Of a stretch of DNA of 64,000 nucleotides, positions 40,015 through 48,960 are shown in pieces. Below the pieces are notes generated by a model. The model saw only the letters and a program-made list of their open reading frames with translations, was not told the DNA's origin and did not search any database. The stretch covers positions 1 to 64,000 of the forward strand of contig JAJDYN010000004.1 of assembly GCA_022825135.1 (NCBI GenBank). Reading direction: 5' to 3'. The DNA comes from Gemmatimonadota bacterium (lineage in GTDB: Bacteria; Gemmatimonadota; Gemmatimonadetes; Longimicrobiales; Gaopeijiaceae). Position numbers and translations under genes: made by a program. How positions within the stretch are numbered: the stretch's first letter is position 1; each line of letters opens with the position of its first letter.

Positions 40015-42048
40015 TTGATTGGTGTCTCACGAACCAGCAATCGGGACGACCCGGGGGCCTCCTCGCTGAGTCTGCCGGAGGAGTTGCTGCTGGCGCTGCT
40101 GGACGAGGAGAGCGGTTACTTTCGTCAGGTACCCGGCTGGAACCTGAACTGCGCCATGGTCGGCGCAGTGCTGGGTGAACTGTCGCTGCTCGGTCGCATC
40201 GACACCGATCTGAAGTCGCTGATTCTGGTCGATTCGACCGATACCGGTCGTCCGATACTCGACCCGATCCTGCGGGAGATCGCGACCGAAACGGAACAAC
40301 ACAATGTCCGCTACTGGGTTGAGCGGCTGGTTCCGCAGTCCGAGTCGGTGATCAACCATGCGCTGGACCGGCTCGTTCGCCGACAGGTTCTGGACCACCA
40401 TCAGGGCGGTTTCTATACATTCGCCAGGCGGCAGCGGTCGAGCGAAACGTCCCTTGAACACCTGGCGGGCGAGTTCGTAAAGGCCCGGCTGACCAGGATC
40501 ATCTTCGCGGATGAAATTCCGGATCCGCGCGAGGTGATTATTACTGGCCTCGTCAACGCCTGTAACGTGTTCAATCTGATGTTTCAGATCGACGAGGAAG
40601 CGGAAGAGCGGATTGAGTTCGTCAGTAAGATGGACGTGATCGGCCGGGCGATAGCGGAGGCGGTGACCCAGAGCATCGTCGCGCCCACGCTTCGCCGGCC
40701 CTCGCTGACCAAGCGGATTCCAACCGTGTCCCTGCGTGATCTGGTGTTCAACCGCGAGCTGCGGGAGGGGAGGCTGCCGGCAGGGTTCGCCCTTTTGGCC
40801 GAAAAGTACGGTCCGGTGTTCGAACTCAGGATCCCGTTCCGACAGAACATCATTGTCCTGGCGGGGTTGAAGGCGAATCAATGGGCCAATCGCATGGGGC
40901 GGATTTTCCTGCGGTCGAAGGAGTACTTCGAGGGCGTCGACAAGGCGTATGGCGTGTCGCGCTCAATGCATTCGGTTGACGGGGCCGATCACTTTCGCTT
41001 TCGCAAGTCGTTGCAGCCCGCCTACTCTCAGGCGACTTTGACCAGGCGTCTGGACGAGGTCTATGATCTGGCCCGCACGCACATGGCGAGTTGGGACGTC
41101 GGCTCCACCATGCCGGTGCAGGCGATGCTGCGGCCATTACTGAACGCACAGTCATCGCCGCTCCTGGCAAGCATTGACACCCAGGACGAGATTGTCGACG
41201 CGCTCGAATACAAGGTGCGGGTGCTCAATGTGGGCATCGTCAAGACGATGCCGAGTTTCATGCTCAAGACCCCGTCGATGCGCCGCCGGGCGAAGGCCAC
41301 GCAGAAGATCATAGACCGTATGCAAAGTACACATACGGCCACGCAGCGGGTCGGGAAGCACAAGGATGTGGTGGACGCGTACCTGGCCCTGCACGCGTCC
41401 GATCCGCAGTTCCTGCCCGAGTCGGACCTGTCGCTTCCGCTGGGGGCGATCCTGATGACCGCCATGTACATGGGCGACCAGGTCGGCTTTGCCCTTTACT
41501 GGCTGCTGAAGAATCCCGACTTGTACGAGCGAGTGACGGCCGAAGCGGATGCGTTGTGGGCCGAGGGCGATCCCGGCGAGGATGACCTCACTCCGGACCG
41601 GATCGACGTGACCCGCCGAGTGCTGATGGAGGCTCTGCGGATGTCGCCGATCGTGGCCATGTCGATGCGCACGGTGATGAATACCTGCGTGGTGGAGGGG
41701 TACGAATTGCCGGTCGGGGCCCAGCTCGTGATTGCGCAGACGGCCACGCACTACTCGGAAGAGACGTTTCCCGATCCGTGGACGTTCGACATTGACCGCT
41801 ACGCGCCCCCGCGCAACGAGCATCGGGGCGGAGGCTACGCGCCCTTCGGGCTGGGCACGCACTCATGCCTCGGGCGCCGCTGGGCCCACCTGCACATGGC
41901 GATCAACCTGCTGATGCTGACCCATCACTTCAAGATCGAGCTGGCCCGCCCCTTCAAGCGGATGCCCATGGATCCGTTGCCGTCGCAGTCGCCCAGCAAC
42001 AAAATCAGGATCAGGCTCGCCGAGCAGCGGCACGAACTCCGAGTCTGA
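40015..42048 (+). CDS. Cytochrome P450 with N-terminal GPP34 (GOLPH3-like) domain
   Basis: The 677-residue protein begins at a TTG preceded by AGGGGAG. Residues about 20-225 are a GPP34 domain: LPEELLLALLDEESGYF, LNCAMVGAVLGELSLLGRID, and a final helical bundle. Residues about 235-670 are a P450 with the K-helix MEALRMSPIVAMSMRTV (ExxR) and the heme loop FGLGTHSCLGRRWAHL (Cys618). The I-helix MTAMYMGDQVGFALYW lacks the usual acid-threonine pair. In eukaryotes GPP34 proteins bind phosphoinositides at Golgi membranes; here it may tether the oxidase to a membrane or lipid. I do not know this fusion from characterised proteins. Confidence 0.88.
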   Translation: MIGVSRTSNRDDPGASSLSLPEELLLALLDEESGYFRQVPGWNLNCAMVGAVLGELSLLGRIDTDLKSLILVDSTDTGRPILDPILREIATETEQHNVRYWVERLVPQSESVINHALDRLVRRQVLDHHQGGFYTFARRQRSSETSLEHLAGEFVKARLTRIIFADEIPDPREVIITGLVNACNVFNLMFQIDEEAEERIEFVSKMDVIGRAIAEAVTQSIVAPTLRRPSLTKRIPTVSLRDLVFNRELREGRLPAGFALLAEKYGPVFELRIPFRQNIIVLAGLKANQWANRMGRIFLRSKEYFEGVDKAYGVSRSMHSVDGADHFRFRKSLQPAYSQATLTRRLDEVYDLARTHMASWDVGSTMPVQAMLRPLLNAQSSPLLASIDTQDEIVDALEYKVRVLNVGIVKTMPSFMLKTPSMRRRAKATQKIIDRMQSTHTATQRVGKHKDVVDAYLALHASDPQFLPESDLSLPLGAILMTAMYMGDQVGFALYWLLKNPDLYERVTAEADALWAEGDPGEDDLTPDRIDVTRRVLMEALRMSPIVAMSMRTVMNTCVVEGYELPVGAQLVIAQTATHYSEETFPDPWTFDIDRYAPPRNEHRGGGYAPFGLGTHSCLGRRWAHLHMAINLLMLTHHFKIELARPFKRMPMDPLPSQSPSNKIRIRLAEQRHELRV

Positions 42049-42082
42049 GTTCGCTGCGCCCGCTCCTCCAGCGCAACTCGCA

Positions 42083-43111
42083 ATGAAATCACCCGACGGC
42101 GGACGACCTCGCACCGTACGGGTGATCACCGGGGCGAGCGGGCAGATCGGCGGGGTGCTGACGCGGGCTCTCGCCGACAGGTACGGGCCCCGTCAGGTCC
42201 GTGCGCTCTATCGGGAGCGTCGGGGGACGGCGGCGGATCTGGACGTCGCATGGGTCAGGGGCGACATCCTCGACAAGGAAACGCTGATCGCCGCCTTCGA
42301 GGGCGCGGAGAGCGTGTTCCACTTGGCCGCGCTGGTCTCGATCGGTTCCGTCAGGGCTCGGGAGTTCCATCGCACGAACGTCCTGGGCACCCGCAACGTC
42401 GTGGAAGCGGCGCTCGAATGCGGGGTGAGGCGCCTGGTTCATGTTTCCTCGATCCACGCGTACGACCAGCACCCTCTGGACGAAGTGCTTGACGAGAGCC
42501 GCGGTCCCGCGGACAGCGCGCGCGACGCGCCCTACGACCGTTCGAAAGCCGCCGGCGAAGTGGAAGTCCGCCGCGGCATCGACCGCGGCCTCGATGCCGT
42601 GATCCTGAATCCGACCAGCGTGCTCGGCCCCTGGGACGGCGCTCCGTCGCCCATGGGGCAGCTGTTTCTCGATCTCTACCGCAGGCGGCTTCCCGCGCTG
42701 ATCGCGGGTGGCTACGACTGGGTCGATGTGCGCGACGTCGTGGCGGCCATCATGGCCGCCGAGACACAGGCGAGATGTGGCGAGAACTATCTCGTCTCAG
42801 GTCGCTGGCACACCGTGCGCGAACTGGCGGAGCTTTCCCGGCGGGCAACCGGAGTTCCCGGACCCCGCCTCCAGTTCCCGATGTTCGCCGCCCGGTTGTG
42901 GGCGCCCTGCCAGGTCGTCCTGGATCGGTGTCGCGGACGCCGTCCGCTCTACACGCCGGCGTCCGTCCGCGTCATGGCCCATGGCAATCGGCGGATATCC
43001 AGCGCCAGGGCGCAGGCGGAACTGGGGTTCCACCCGCGTTCGCTCGCGGAATCGATCGAGGACACCTACCGCTGGTTCGACGAACACGGCATGCTGGGCG
43101 ACGAGGCGTGA
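42083..43111 (+). CDS. NAD(P)-dependent SDR, 3-beta-hydroxysteroid dehydrogenase/SdmB-like
   Basis: The 342-residue extended short-chain dehydrogenase has a Rossmann motif VITGASGQIGGVLTRALA, a DxxD-type VRGDILDKETL, SSIHAYDQ as the catalytic serine strand and YDRSKAAGE as the Tyr-x3-Lys pair. The branch is that of 3-beta-HSD, dihydroflavonol reductases and the sterol 4-demethylation reductases. It would oxidise a 3-hydroxyl or reduce a 3-keto group. It follows the GPP34-P450 by 34 bp and abuts the 5-alpha-reductase gene with no gap, which indicates a shared transcript. Confidence 0.8.
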   Translation: MKSPDGGRPRTVRVITGASGQIGGVLTRALADRYGPRQVRALYRERRGTAADLDVAWVRGDILDKETLIAAFEGAESVFHLAALVSIGSVRAREFHRTNVLGTRNVVEAALECGVRRLVHVSSIHAYDQHPLDEVLDESRGPADSARDAPYDRSKAAGEVEVRRGIDRGLDAVILNPTSVLGPWDGAPSPMGQLFLDLYRRRLPALIAGGYDWVDVRDVVAAIMAAETQARCGENYLVSGRWHTVRELAELSRRATGVPGPRLQFPMFAARLWAPCQVVLDRCRGRRPLYTPASVRVMAHGNRRISSARAQAELGFHPRSLAESIEDTYRWFDEHGMLGDEA

Positions 43112-43873
43112 ATGGCTGAAGAGCGTCTGCACGGGTGGCTGATATGGGGCGTCCTCGCGATGGCGCCCCTGACGTTCCTGTACCTGCTCCGCAGGGCCGC
43201 GCCCTACGGGCGCCATTATGCGAATGCGGGCTGGGGGCCGGACGTTTCCGCCAGGCTCGCATGGATCATCATGGAGCTGCCGGCGCCTGCGGTCTTCCTG
43301 GCCGTCCATCTCAACGGCAGGAGCGCTTTCCAGATCGTGCCGCTGCTGTTCCTGGCCATGTGGCAGGGCCACTATCTGAACCGGACGTTCGTCTATCCGT
43401 TTCGCATCCGGTCGAGCGGTCGGAAGACGCCCCTCGTCCTGGTCGGATCCGGCTTTCTCTTCAATGCGATCAACGCGTACATCAATGCCCGCTTCATATC
43501 GGAGTTCGGTGACTATGCCACTGAATGGCTCGCCGACCCCCGCTTCCTGATCGGTGTGGGGATATTCCTCGCCGGGCTCGTGCTCAATCTCCACGCCGAC
43601 AACATCCTCATGCGCCTGCGCCGGCCCGGCCAGACGGGCTATGCGATACCGCAGGGCGGCGGGTTCCGCTTCGTCTCGTGTCCGAACTACCTGGGGGAAA
43701 TCCTCGAATGGACGGGCTGGGCGGTCGCCACCTGGTCGTCGGGCGGCCTTGCATTCATGCTGTTCACCGTCGCCAATCTCGCCCCGAGGGCGCGGAGCAA
43801 CCACCGGTGGTATCGGGAAACCTTCAGCGATTATCCGGCAAATCGCCGGGCCCTGATACCGGGCATCTACTGA
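43112..43873 (+). CDS. Steroid 5-alpha-reductase family membrane enzyme
   Basis: The 253-residue polytopic membrane protein has the SRD5A C-terminal domain: FRFVSCPNYLGEILEWTGWA, TWSSGGLAFMLFTVANLAPR, HRWYRETFSDYP and the terminal ALIPGIY. These line up with the NADPH- and substrate-binding segments of human SRD5A1 (NYFGEIMEW, HEWYLRKFEEYP). It would reduce a delta-4 double bond of a 3-keto steroid, or a related enone. The start codon directly follows the SDR stop. Its stop region overlaps the convergent RND pump gene by 7 bp. Confidence 0.88.
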   Translation: MAEERLHGWLIWGVLAMAPLTFLYLLRRAAPYGRHYANAGWGPDVSARLAWIIMELPAPAVFLAVHLNGRSAFQIVPLLFLAMWQGHYLNRTFVYPFRIRSSGRKTPLVLVGSGFLFNAINAYINARFISEFGDYATEWLADPRFLIGVGIFLAGLVLNLHADNILMRLRRPGQTGYAIPQGGGFRFVSCPNYLGEILEWTGWAVATWSSGGLAFMLFTVANLAPRARSNHRWYRETFSDYPANRRALIPGIY

Positions 43874-46800
43874 CGCCCGGGCGTGATCAGACGCAGGCGG
43901 ATTGAAGTCAGCGCGGGCACCAGGAACATCAGGATGACCGTGGTGAAGAGGATGCCGCAGCCGATCGAGGCGGAGAAGGGAACGAAGAACTGCGCCTGAA
44001 TGGCGTCTTCCAGAATCAGGGGCGTGAAGCCGAGGAAGGTCGTCAGCGAGGTGAGCATGATGGGACGGAAACGCCCCTTGGCGCCCTCGATGATCGCGGT
44101 TCGCGCCGGGAGGCCTTCATCGAGTTCCTGGTCGATGAAATCCATCATGACCAGGGAATCGTTCACCACCACGCCGGCCAGGCCGAACATCCCGATGAAG
44201 GACTCCGAGCTCAGGGTGACGCCCAGGATCAGGTGCCCCAGGATCACCCCGATGAACCCGAACGGGATGACGGCCATGATGATGAACGGCTTGGTGTAGG
44301 AGCGCAGCGGGATCGCCAGCAGCGAGAAGATCAGGATCATGGCGACCCCGAACCCGGGGCCCAGCGCGTTCAGGGACTCCAGTTGCTGCTGCTGCTCGCC
44401 GCCAAAGCTGTAGGTCAGTTCCGGGTCCTCGGCGACAATCCCCGCAAGGATGTCGTCTTCCAGGATCCCGGTGGCCCGCCCGCCGGAGATCACCGCCGGA
44501 TCCACATCCGCGGAGACCCTGACGACGCGCTGGCCGTCCTGGCGATGGATGGCGGTCGGCGACCTGCCCGAGCTCAGGGAAGCCACCTGGCTCACCGGGA
44601 CCTCGGCGCCGGCCGGCGTCCGGACCAGGGAGTTCTCGATGTCGGTGATCGAGTTGCGCTGTTCCTCGGGCAGCCGCACGTACACGCGAACCTCTTCCGG
44701 GCCCCGCTGCACGCGCAGGGCCTCCGCGCCGAAGAACGCGGCGCGCGTCTGTCCGGCGAGGTCGTCGAGGGTGAGACCCAGGGTTCGCGCCTCGGGCAGG
44801 AGGCCGAGCTGGATCTCCGGGATGCCGGGCGTGTGATCGGAGCGAATGTCGTGGACGCCTCCCACCTGGCGGAGGCGGCCCACGACCGCGGTTGCGATCC
44901 CGGGGAGGCGCTCGGGGTCCGGATGCGACAGGACCGCCTCGACGGGGTTGCCGAGGTCGTAGATCCTGGCGCTGATGGCCACCGAGCGCACATGGGGCAG
45001 GACGCCCACCTCCTCGCGCCACGCCTGCGCGACCTCTCCCGTGGGAATGCGCCGATCCTGTGCGTCCAGGAGCTTGAACGCGATGGTGGCGACGTTGGGT
45101 TCGGGGTTGAGGTTGGGATTGGGACTGAGTCCCCCTCCCTCGACCCGCGGCCGTTGACCGACGGTGATCGTGACCCCGGAAAGGAGGGGAGGCGCATCGG
45201 CGGGCCGATCCCGCGAGATGCGTTCGATGGCCCGGTGGCCGGCCGCCTCCAGTTCCTGCGCCACCTCGTAGGTTCGCTCGGCCGTGGTCCCGTCGGGCAT
45301 CTCGAGGGTGGCGGTCGCGAAATCCCCCTCCACCTCCGTGGCCAGGGTGAACGGGACGATGCCGGCCGGCAGCATGGCGGCACACAGGATGAGCAGGGCG
45401 ACCGCTCCCGAGAGCGTCAGTCCGGGCCGGTCGGTGGCGAACGTGATCCCGCGATGCAGCGGGCCCTGCACGAACCTCCCCAGCAGCAGATCGACCCCGC
45501 CCTGAATCCGGGCCACGCGCTGCTCCAGGCGCGTCCGGGGTGACCAGCCCGGGCCGTGCAGGTGGTGGGACAGGTGGTTGGGCAGCACCAGCAGCGACTC
45601 GATCAGCGAAATCACCAGCATGGCGATGACGATGGTCGGCAGCGCCTTCCAGGTCTGCCCGACGCCTCCGGGAATGAAGAGCAGGGGGGCGAACGCGGCG
45701 ATGGTCGTCAGCACCGCGAAGATCAGCGGCACTTTGATTCGCCGCGCACCGCGGATCGCCGCGACGACGCCCGGCGTGCCCTTCATTCGTTCCAGGTGGA
45801 TGTGCTCGGAGACGACGATCGCGTCGTCCACCACGATCCCTACCGCGAGGACGAACGAGAACAGCGAGACCGCGTGGATCGCCAGGTCGAACGCCATCAT
45901 GACGGCCAGCGCGCCGATGCCCGAGATTCCGAGGCCGACGGCCACCCAGAATGCGAGCCGCAGTTCGAGAAACAGTCCCAGGGCGATCAGCACCAGCAGG
46001 AGCCCGAGAAGGCCGTTCTTGATGAGGATGGCGGCGCGCTCCTCGAAGGCGTCGGATTCGTCGTTCCAGATGGTGATGCCCACGCCGTCCGGGAGCGCGG
46101 GGGCCACCTCGCTCGCGACGTGCTCGCGAACGGTGCCCACCACGCTCATCACATTCTCGCCGTCGGCCCTCGAAACCTCGACGAAGGCGGCCGGCAGCCC
46201 CTGGTGCCGGACGATCAGATCCGTGTCCCGGAATCCGTCGCGCACTTCGGCGACATCGCCCAGGCGGACGACCGTGCCGTCACTGCGGCTGAGGAGGACG
46301 ATCTCCTCGAAGTCCTGCTGGTCGTAGCTCTGCCCCAGCGTGCGCACGCGCACCTGCGTCTGCTCCGTGTCGATGCTCCCGGCGGAGAGGTCCAGGGAAC
46401 TGCGGCGAATGGTATTGGCGATATCGGTCAGCGTGAGCCCGAGGGCGCGAAGCCGCTGCAGGGGCACTTCGATCGAGATCTCGTAGTTTCGCACGCCGCT
46501 CGTCTCGACCTGCGAGACGGAGGGAAGCGCGGCGAGATCGTCCTCGATGCGGTAGGCGATCTCCTTCAGCGTCCGTTCGGTCGCATCGCCGAACACGATC
46601 AGGCGCATCACGCTCTGGGCGTTGGTCAGCTCCCGTATCTGGGGCCGCTCGGCCTCGCCCGGGAACGTCTGAATTCGCCCGACCGCCGCTTCGACATCGG
46701 CCAGGGCGTCGTTGATGTCCGTGCCCGAATGCACCTCCACCCGGACCGAGCCCATTCCCGGGGCCGCCACGGACCGGACGGACTTCACGTCGTCCAGCCC

Positions 46801-47049
46801 GCTGACCTCGTCCTCGATCTTGACGACGATGCCCTCCTCCACTTCCTCGGGGGTGGCGCCCGGATAGGCGACCGACACCTCCACCTGGTTGAAGGGCACG
46901 GTGGGCCATGCTTCCAGCTCGAGTCCGGCCAGCGACACCAGACCCGCGGCGAGGATCCCGAACATCAGCAGGTTGGCGGCAACGCTGTTGCTCGCCATGT
47001 AGGCGATGGGGCCTGGTTTTTCGCCGTGGCTGATCGGGTTCGAGGTCAT
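43867..47049 (-). CDS. RND efflux transporter permease (AcrB/CusA-type)
   Basis: The 1060-residue inner-membrane pump has the repeated 12-helix architecture: LELEAWPTVPFNQVEVSVAY near the start, IVVDDAIVVSEHIHLERMKG in TM4-type position, and VVVNDSLVMMDFIDQELDEG in the second half. The large periplasmic porter loops carry conserved GATPEEVEEGIV and SVAAPGMGSVRVEV-like segments. It exports drugs, lipids or metals with proton counter-flow and needs a membrane-fusion protein and an outer-membrane channel, which are not encoded in the window. It may serve the neighbouring sterol-type cluster, but it is on the opposite strand. Confidence 0.92.
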   Translation of the reverse strand: MTSNPISHGEKPGPIAYMASNSVAANLLMFGILAAGLVSLAGLELEAWPTVPFNQVEVSVAYPGATPEEVEEGIVVKIEDEVSGLDDVKSVRSVAAPGMGSVRVEVHSGTDINDALADVEAAVGRIQTFPGEAERPQIRELTNAQSVMRLIVFGDATERTLKEIAYRIEDDLAALPSVSQVETSGVRNYEISIEVPLQRLRALGLTLTDIANTIRRSSLDLSAGSIDTEQTQVRVRTLGQSYDQQDFEEIVLLSRSDGTVVRLGDVAEVRDGFRDTDLIVRHQGLPAAFVEVSRADGENVMSVVGTVREHVASEVAPALPDGVGITIWNDESDAFEERAAILIKNGLLGLLLVLIALGLFLELRLAFWVAVGLGISGIGALAVMMAFDLAIHAVSLFSFVLAVGIVVDDAIVVSEHIHLERMKGTPGVVAAIRGARRIKVPLIFAVLTTIAAFAPLLFIPGGVGQTWKALPTIVIAMLVISLIESLLVLPNHLSHHLHGPGWSPRTRLEQRVARIQGGVDLLLGRFVQGPLHRGITFATDRPGLTLSGAVALLILCAAMLPAGIVPFTLATEVEGDFATATLEMPDGTTAERTYEVAQELEAAGHRAIERISRDRPADAPPLLSGVTITVGQRPRVEGGGLSPNPNLNPEPNVATIAFKLLDAQDRRIPTGEVAQAWREEVGVLPHVRSVAISARIYDLGNPVEAVLSHPDPERLPGIATAVVGRLRQVGGVHDIRSDHTPGIPEIQLGLLPEARTLGLTLDDLAGQTRAAFFGAEALRVQRGPEEVRVYVRLPEEQRNSITDIENSLVRTPAGAEVPVSQVASLSSGRSPTAIHRQDGQRVVRVSADVDPAVISGGRATGILEDDILAGIVAEDPELTYSFGGEQQQQLESLNALGPGFGVAMILIFSLLAIPLRSYTKPFIIMAVIPFGFIGVILGHLILGVTLSSESFIGMFGLAGVVVNDSLVMMDFIDQELDEGLPARTAIIEGAKGRFRPIMLTSLTTFLGFTPLILEDAIQAQFFVPFSASIGCGILFTTVILMFLVPALTSIRLRLITPGRQ

Positions 47050-47584
47050 GGCGTCGGGTCAGCTGGGGTCTGGGGGCGTGGCCGCATCCGCGCCGGTAGA
47101 ATACTCACTGCGGCCCCTGTCTGCACCCGCGCCCGAATGCGCGGGCGCGAGGATGTGGATTCGGGATGCGGGCGGGCCAGGGCGTCGCGGCTCATCACAG
47201 GCGCCGGCCCACGGATGGGGATACGGGACGCGGCGCGGTCTCCTGTTCCGGCGGCGACCGCAAGCGTCGCGGGTGGATCTGGCACCGCCACTCATCGCAG
47301 GTGCCAACCCACGGTGTCGCCGGGGGGCCGGCACTTCCATATCTGCTGGCGGGACCCTCCGCAGCGTGTTGCAAATCGCAAGATGCAACAAATCGTTGCG
47401 GATCCGAGGAAGCAACAAATCGTTGCATACCCCGGAATGCAACACTGTGCGGAGGGTGTGGACAGAGGTGATGACGCTCATCCGGGGGTCGGCTCAGCGC
47501 GGAACGCGGAAGATGCCGACGGACCCTCGATGCGGCTGACCCTCGATGCGGCTAACCCTTGATGCGGCTAACCCCTCGATGCGG
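47050..47584. other. Repeat-rich spacer between RND pump and spondin gene
   Basis: Over 500 bp without a supported gene. It contains copy 2 of the inverted-repeat element (47354-47457), the tandem repeats that begin at the spondin stop codon, and several short near-repeats such as GGATGTGGATTCGGGATGCG. Longer reading frames here are arginine- and proline-rich and look non-coding. Confidence 0.55.
47354..47457. repeat. Terminal-inverted-repeat intergenic element, copy 2
   Basis: This 104-bp element has 20-bp inverted arms (47354-47373 and 47438-47457) pairing at 18 of 20 positions: ACCCTCCGCAGCGTGTTGCA with TGCAACACTGTGCGGAGGGT. Inside are two copies of GCAACAAATCGTTGC (47385-47399 and 47412-47426), 27 bp apart, and AAATCG next to the left arm. 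Arms and internal motif correspond to the element at 11382-11458. Confidence 0.75.
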
Positions 47585-47597
47585 CTAATGCTCGATG
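47522..47597. repeat. 16-17 bp tandem repeat abutting the spondin stop codon
   Basis: On the minus strand TTAGCCGCATCGAGGG recurs about five times with small changes, beginning with the spondin-gene stop codon itself. The plus-strand form is CCCTCGATGCGGCTAA. The array gives each shifted copy a stop codon. Confidence 0.65.
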
Positions 47598-48862
47598 CGC
47601 GTGAAGGTGAACGTGCCGATGGGCGCGTTCGAGAAGGGGGCCTCGCCGCGCAGGCTGCGGACGGGCTGTCTGGGCGAGGAGTCGGCGTTGGCGGAGGTGT
47701 AGGTGGTCCCGTCGTCGGTACCCGAGTCGTAGGGGTAGAGGGTGACCCCGAGCTCCTCCACCCACTGCCCGAACTCGTCCATCAGCGACAGCCCGGACAC
47801 GCCCACGAACCAGTCGGGGCTCGGGGCGATCATGGTGACCAGGGTGACGAGGGGGTAGTCCGTCCGGACGACCACCCGGGAGATGGTCGTGCGGGCCGGG
47901 CTGGTGCCGAGGCCGGGTCCGCTGATGACGGAGAGCGCGGCGGCCGGGATCCGGGCGCGGATTTCCGACCGGAGCGTGCTGGTCCCACCCGTCTCGGCCA
48001 TGCTCTCGATGCCGGGGGTGGCCGTCTCGCCGCTGGCCCAGAAGCGGACGCCGTCGTCGTGCACCGCCCCGATGAGCGGCGAGAAGTGGGCGCCGCGCGG
48101 GTAGTCGGTCGGGTGGGTGGCGGCGCTCCAGGTGGCGTCGAAGACGACGCTGTAGGCGGCCGAGTCGGGCGGGGCGGGGAGCTCCCCGGCGGCCGCGCGG
48201 ATGTCGGTCGAGACTCCCTCGGCCACCGACGCCGTGAGGGTCTGGGCACCGGCCGCGTTGCCCAGCGTCCAGGTCGTGCCGGCAAGGCCGGCCGCGTCGG
48301 TGGCCGCGGTGGCCGGGTCGGCGGACCCATGCCCGTCGGCCGCCGAGAAGGTCACGGTGGCGCCCGCGACCGGCGAGCCGCCCGCGTCGTCCACCCGCAC
48401 CACCACGGCCTCGGCGAGCGTGCTGTCCGCCATCCCCTCCTGCCCGCCCCCCGACACGACCACGATGGCCGCGGGGGCCTGCGCCACCACCACCCGGGCG
48501 GTCGCGCTCAGCGCCTCGTGCGACGCGGTCAGGGTACCCGACCCGTTCGCGACGGCGCTGACCACTCCGGTGGGGGTCACGGCAAACACGGCCGGGTCGC
48601 TGCTCGACCACCCGACCGTGCCGGAGAAGGCCGCGCCGAACTGGTCGGTCAGGGTCGCGTTGAAGGTGGCCGTCTCGCCCAGCGACGAGAGCGTCGCCGA
48701 CCCGGGCGAGATGGCGAGCGCGGCGGCCTGGCGCGCGGGGGATCCGGGCGGCGGTTCGGTGCCGGAGTCGCCGCACGCGGCCAGGGCGGCGACCCAGAGG
48801 AAGCTCCGGAGGACGCGCGGAAGGCCACGCCTTTGGACGGATGTCCGGATTACGTTCTTCAT
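47585..48862 (-). CDS. Lipoprotein with bacterial Ig-like and Spondin_N domains
   Basis: The 425-residue protein has a lipoprotein signal ending VAALAAC. One Big_2-type Ig-like domain (ALAISPGSATLSSLGETATF, residues about 45-125) is followed by a Big_1-like segment (VVVRVDDAGGSPVAGATVTF, about 130-215). The spondin N-terminal domain comes last: YSVVFDATWSAATHPTDYP, FSPLIGAVHDDGVRFWA, then WFVGVSGLSLMDEFGQWVEE (about 235-410). Spondin domains in animals mediate matrix adhesion; in bacteria the role is unknown, and a surface adhesion or interaction function is plausible. The stop codon lies at the edge of a tandem repeat. Confidence 0.85.
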   Translation of the reverse strand: MKNVIRTSVQRRGLPRVLRSFLWVAALAACGDSGTEPPPGSPARQAAALAISPGSATLSSLGETATFNATLTDQFGAAFSGTVGWSSSDPAVFAVTPTGVVSAVANGSGTLTASHEALSATARVVVAQAPAAIVVVSGGGQEGMADSTLAEAVVVRVDDAGGSPVAGATVTFSAADGHGSADPATAATDAAGLAGTTWTLGNAAGAQTLTASVAEGVSTDIRAAAGELPAPPDSAAYSVVFDATWSAATHPTDYPRGAHFSPLIGAVHDDGVRFWASGETATPGIESMAETGGTSTLRSEIRARIPAAALSVISGPGLGTSPARTTISRVVVRTDYPLVTLVTMIAPSPDWFVGVSGLSLMDEFGQWVEELGVTLYPYDSGTDDGTTYTSANADSSPRQPVRSLRGEAPFSNAPIGTFTFTRIEH

Positions 48863-48960
48863 GCCTCAAAACTAGCCGGAATCGCGGCCCGACGGCAGTT
48901 ACGAGATCCCCGCCAACGGGGAGATTTGACCTCCGATCCGGCCTGCGGGTATCCTGGAGA

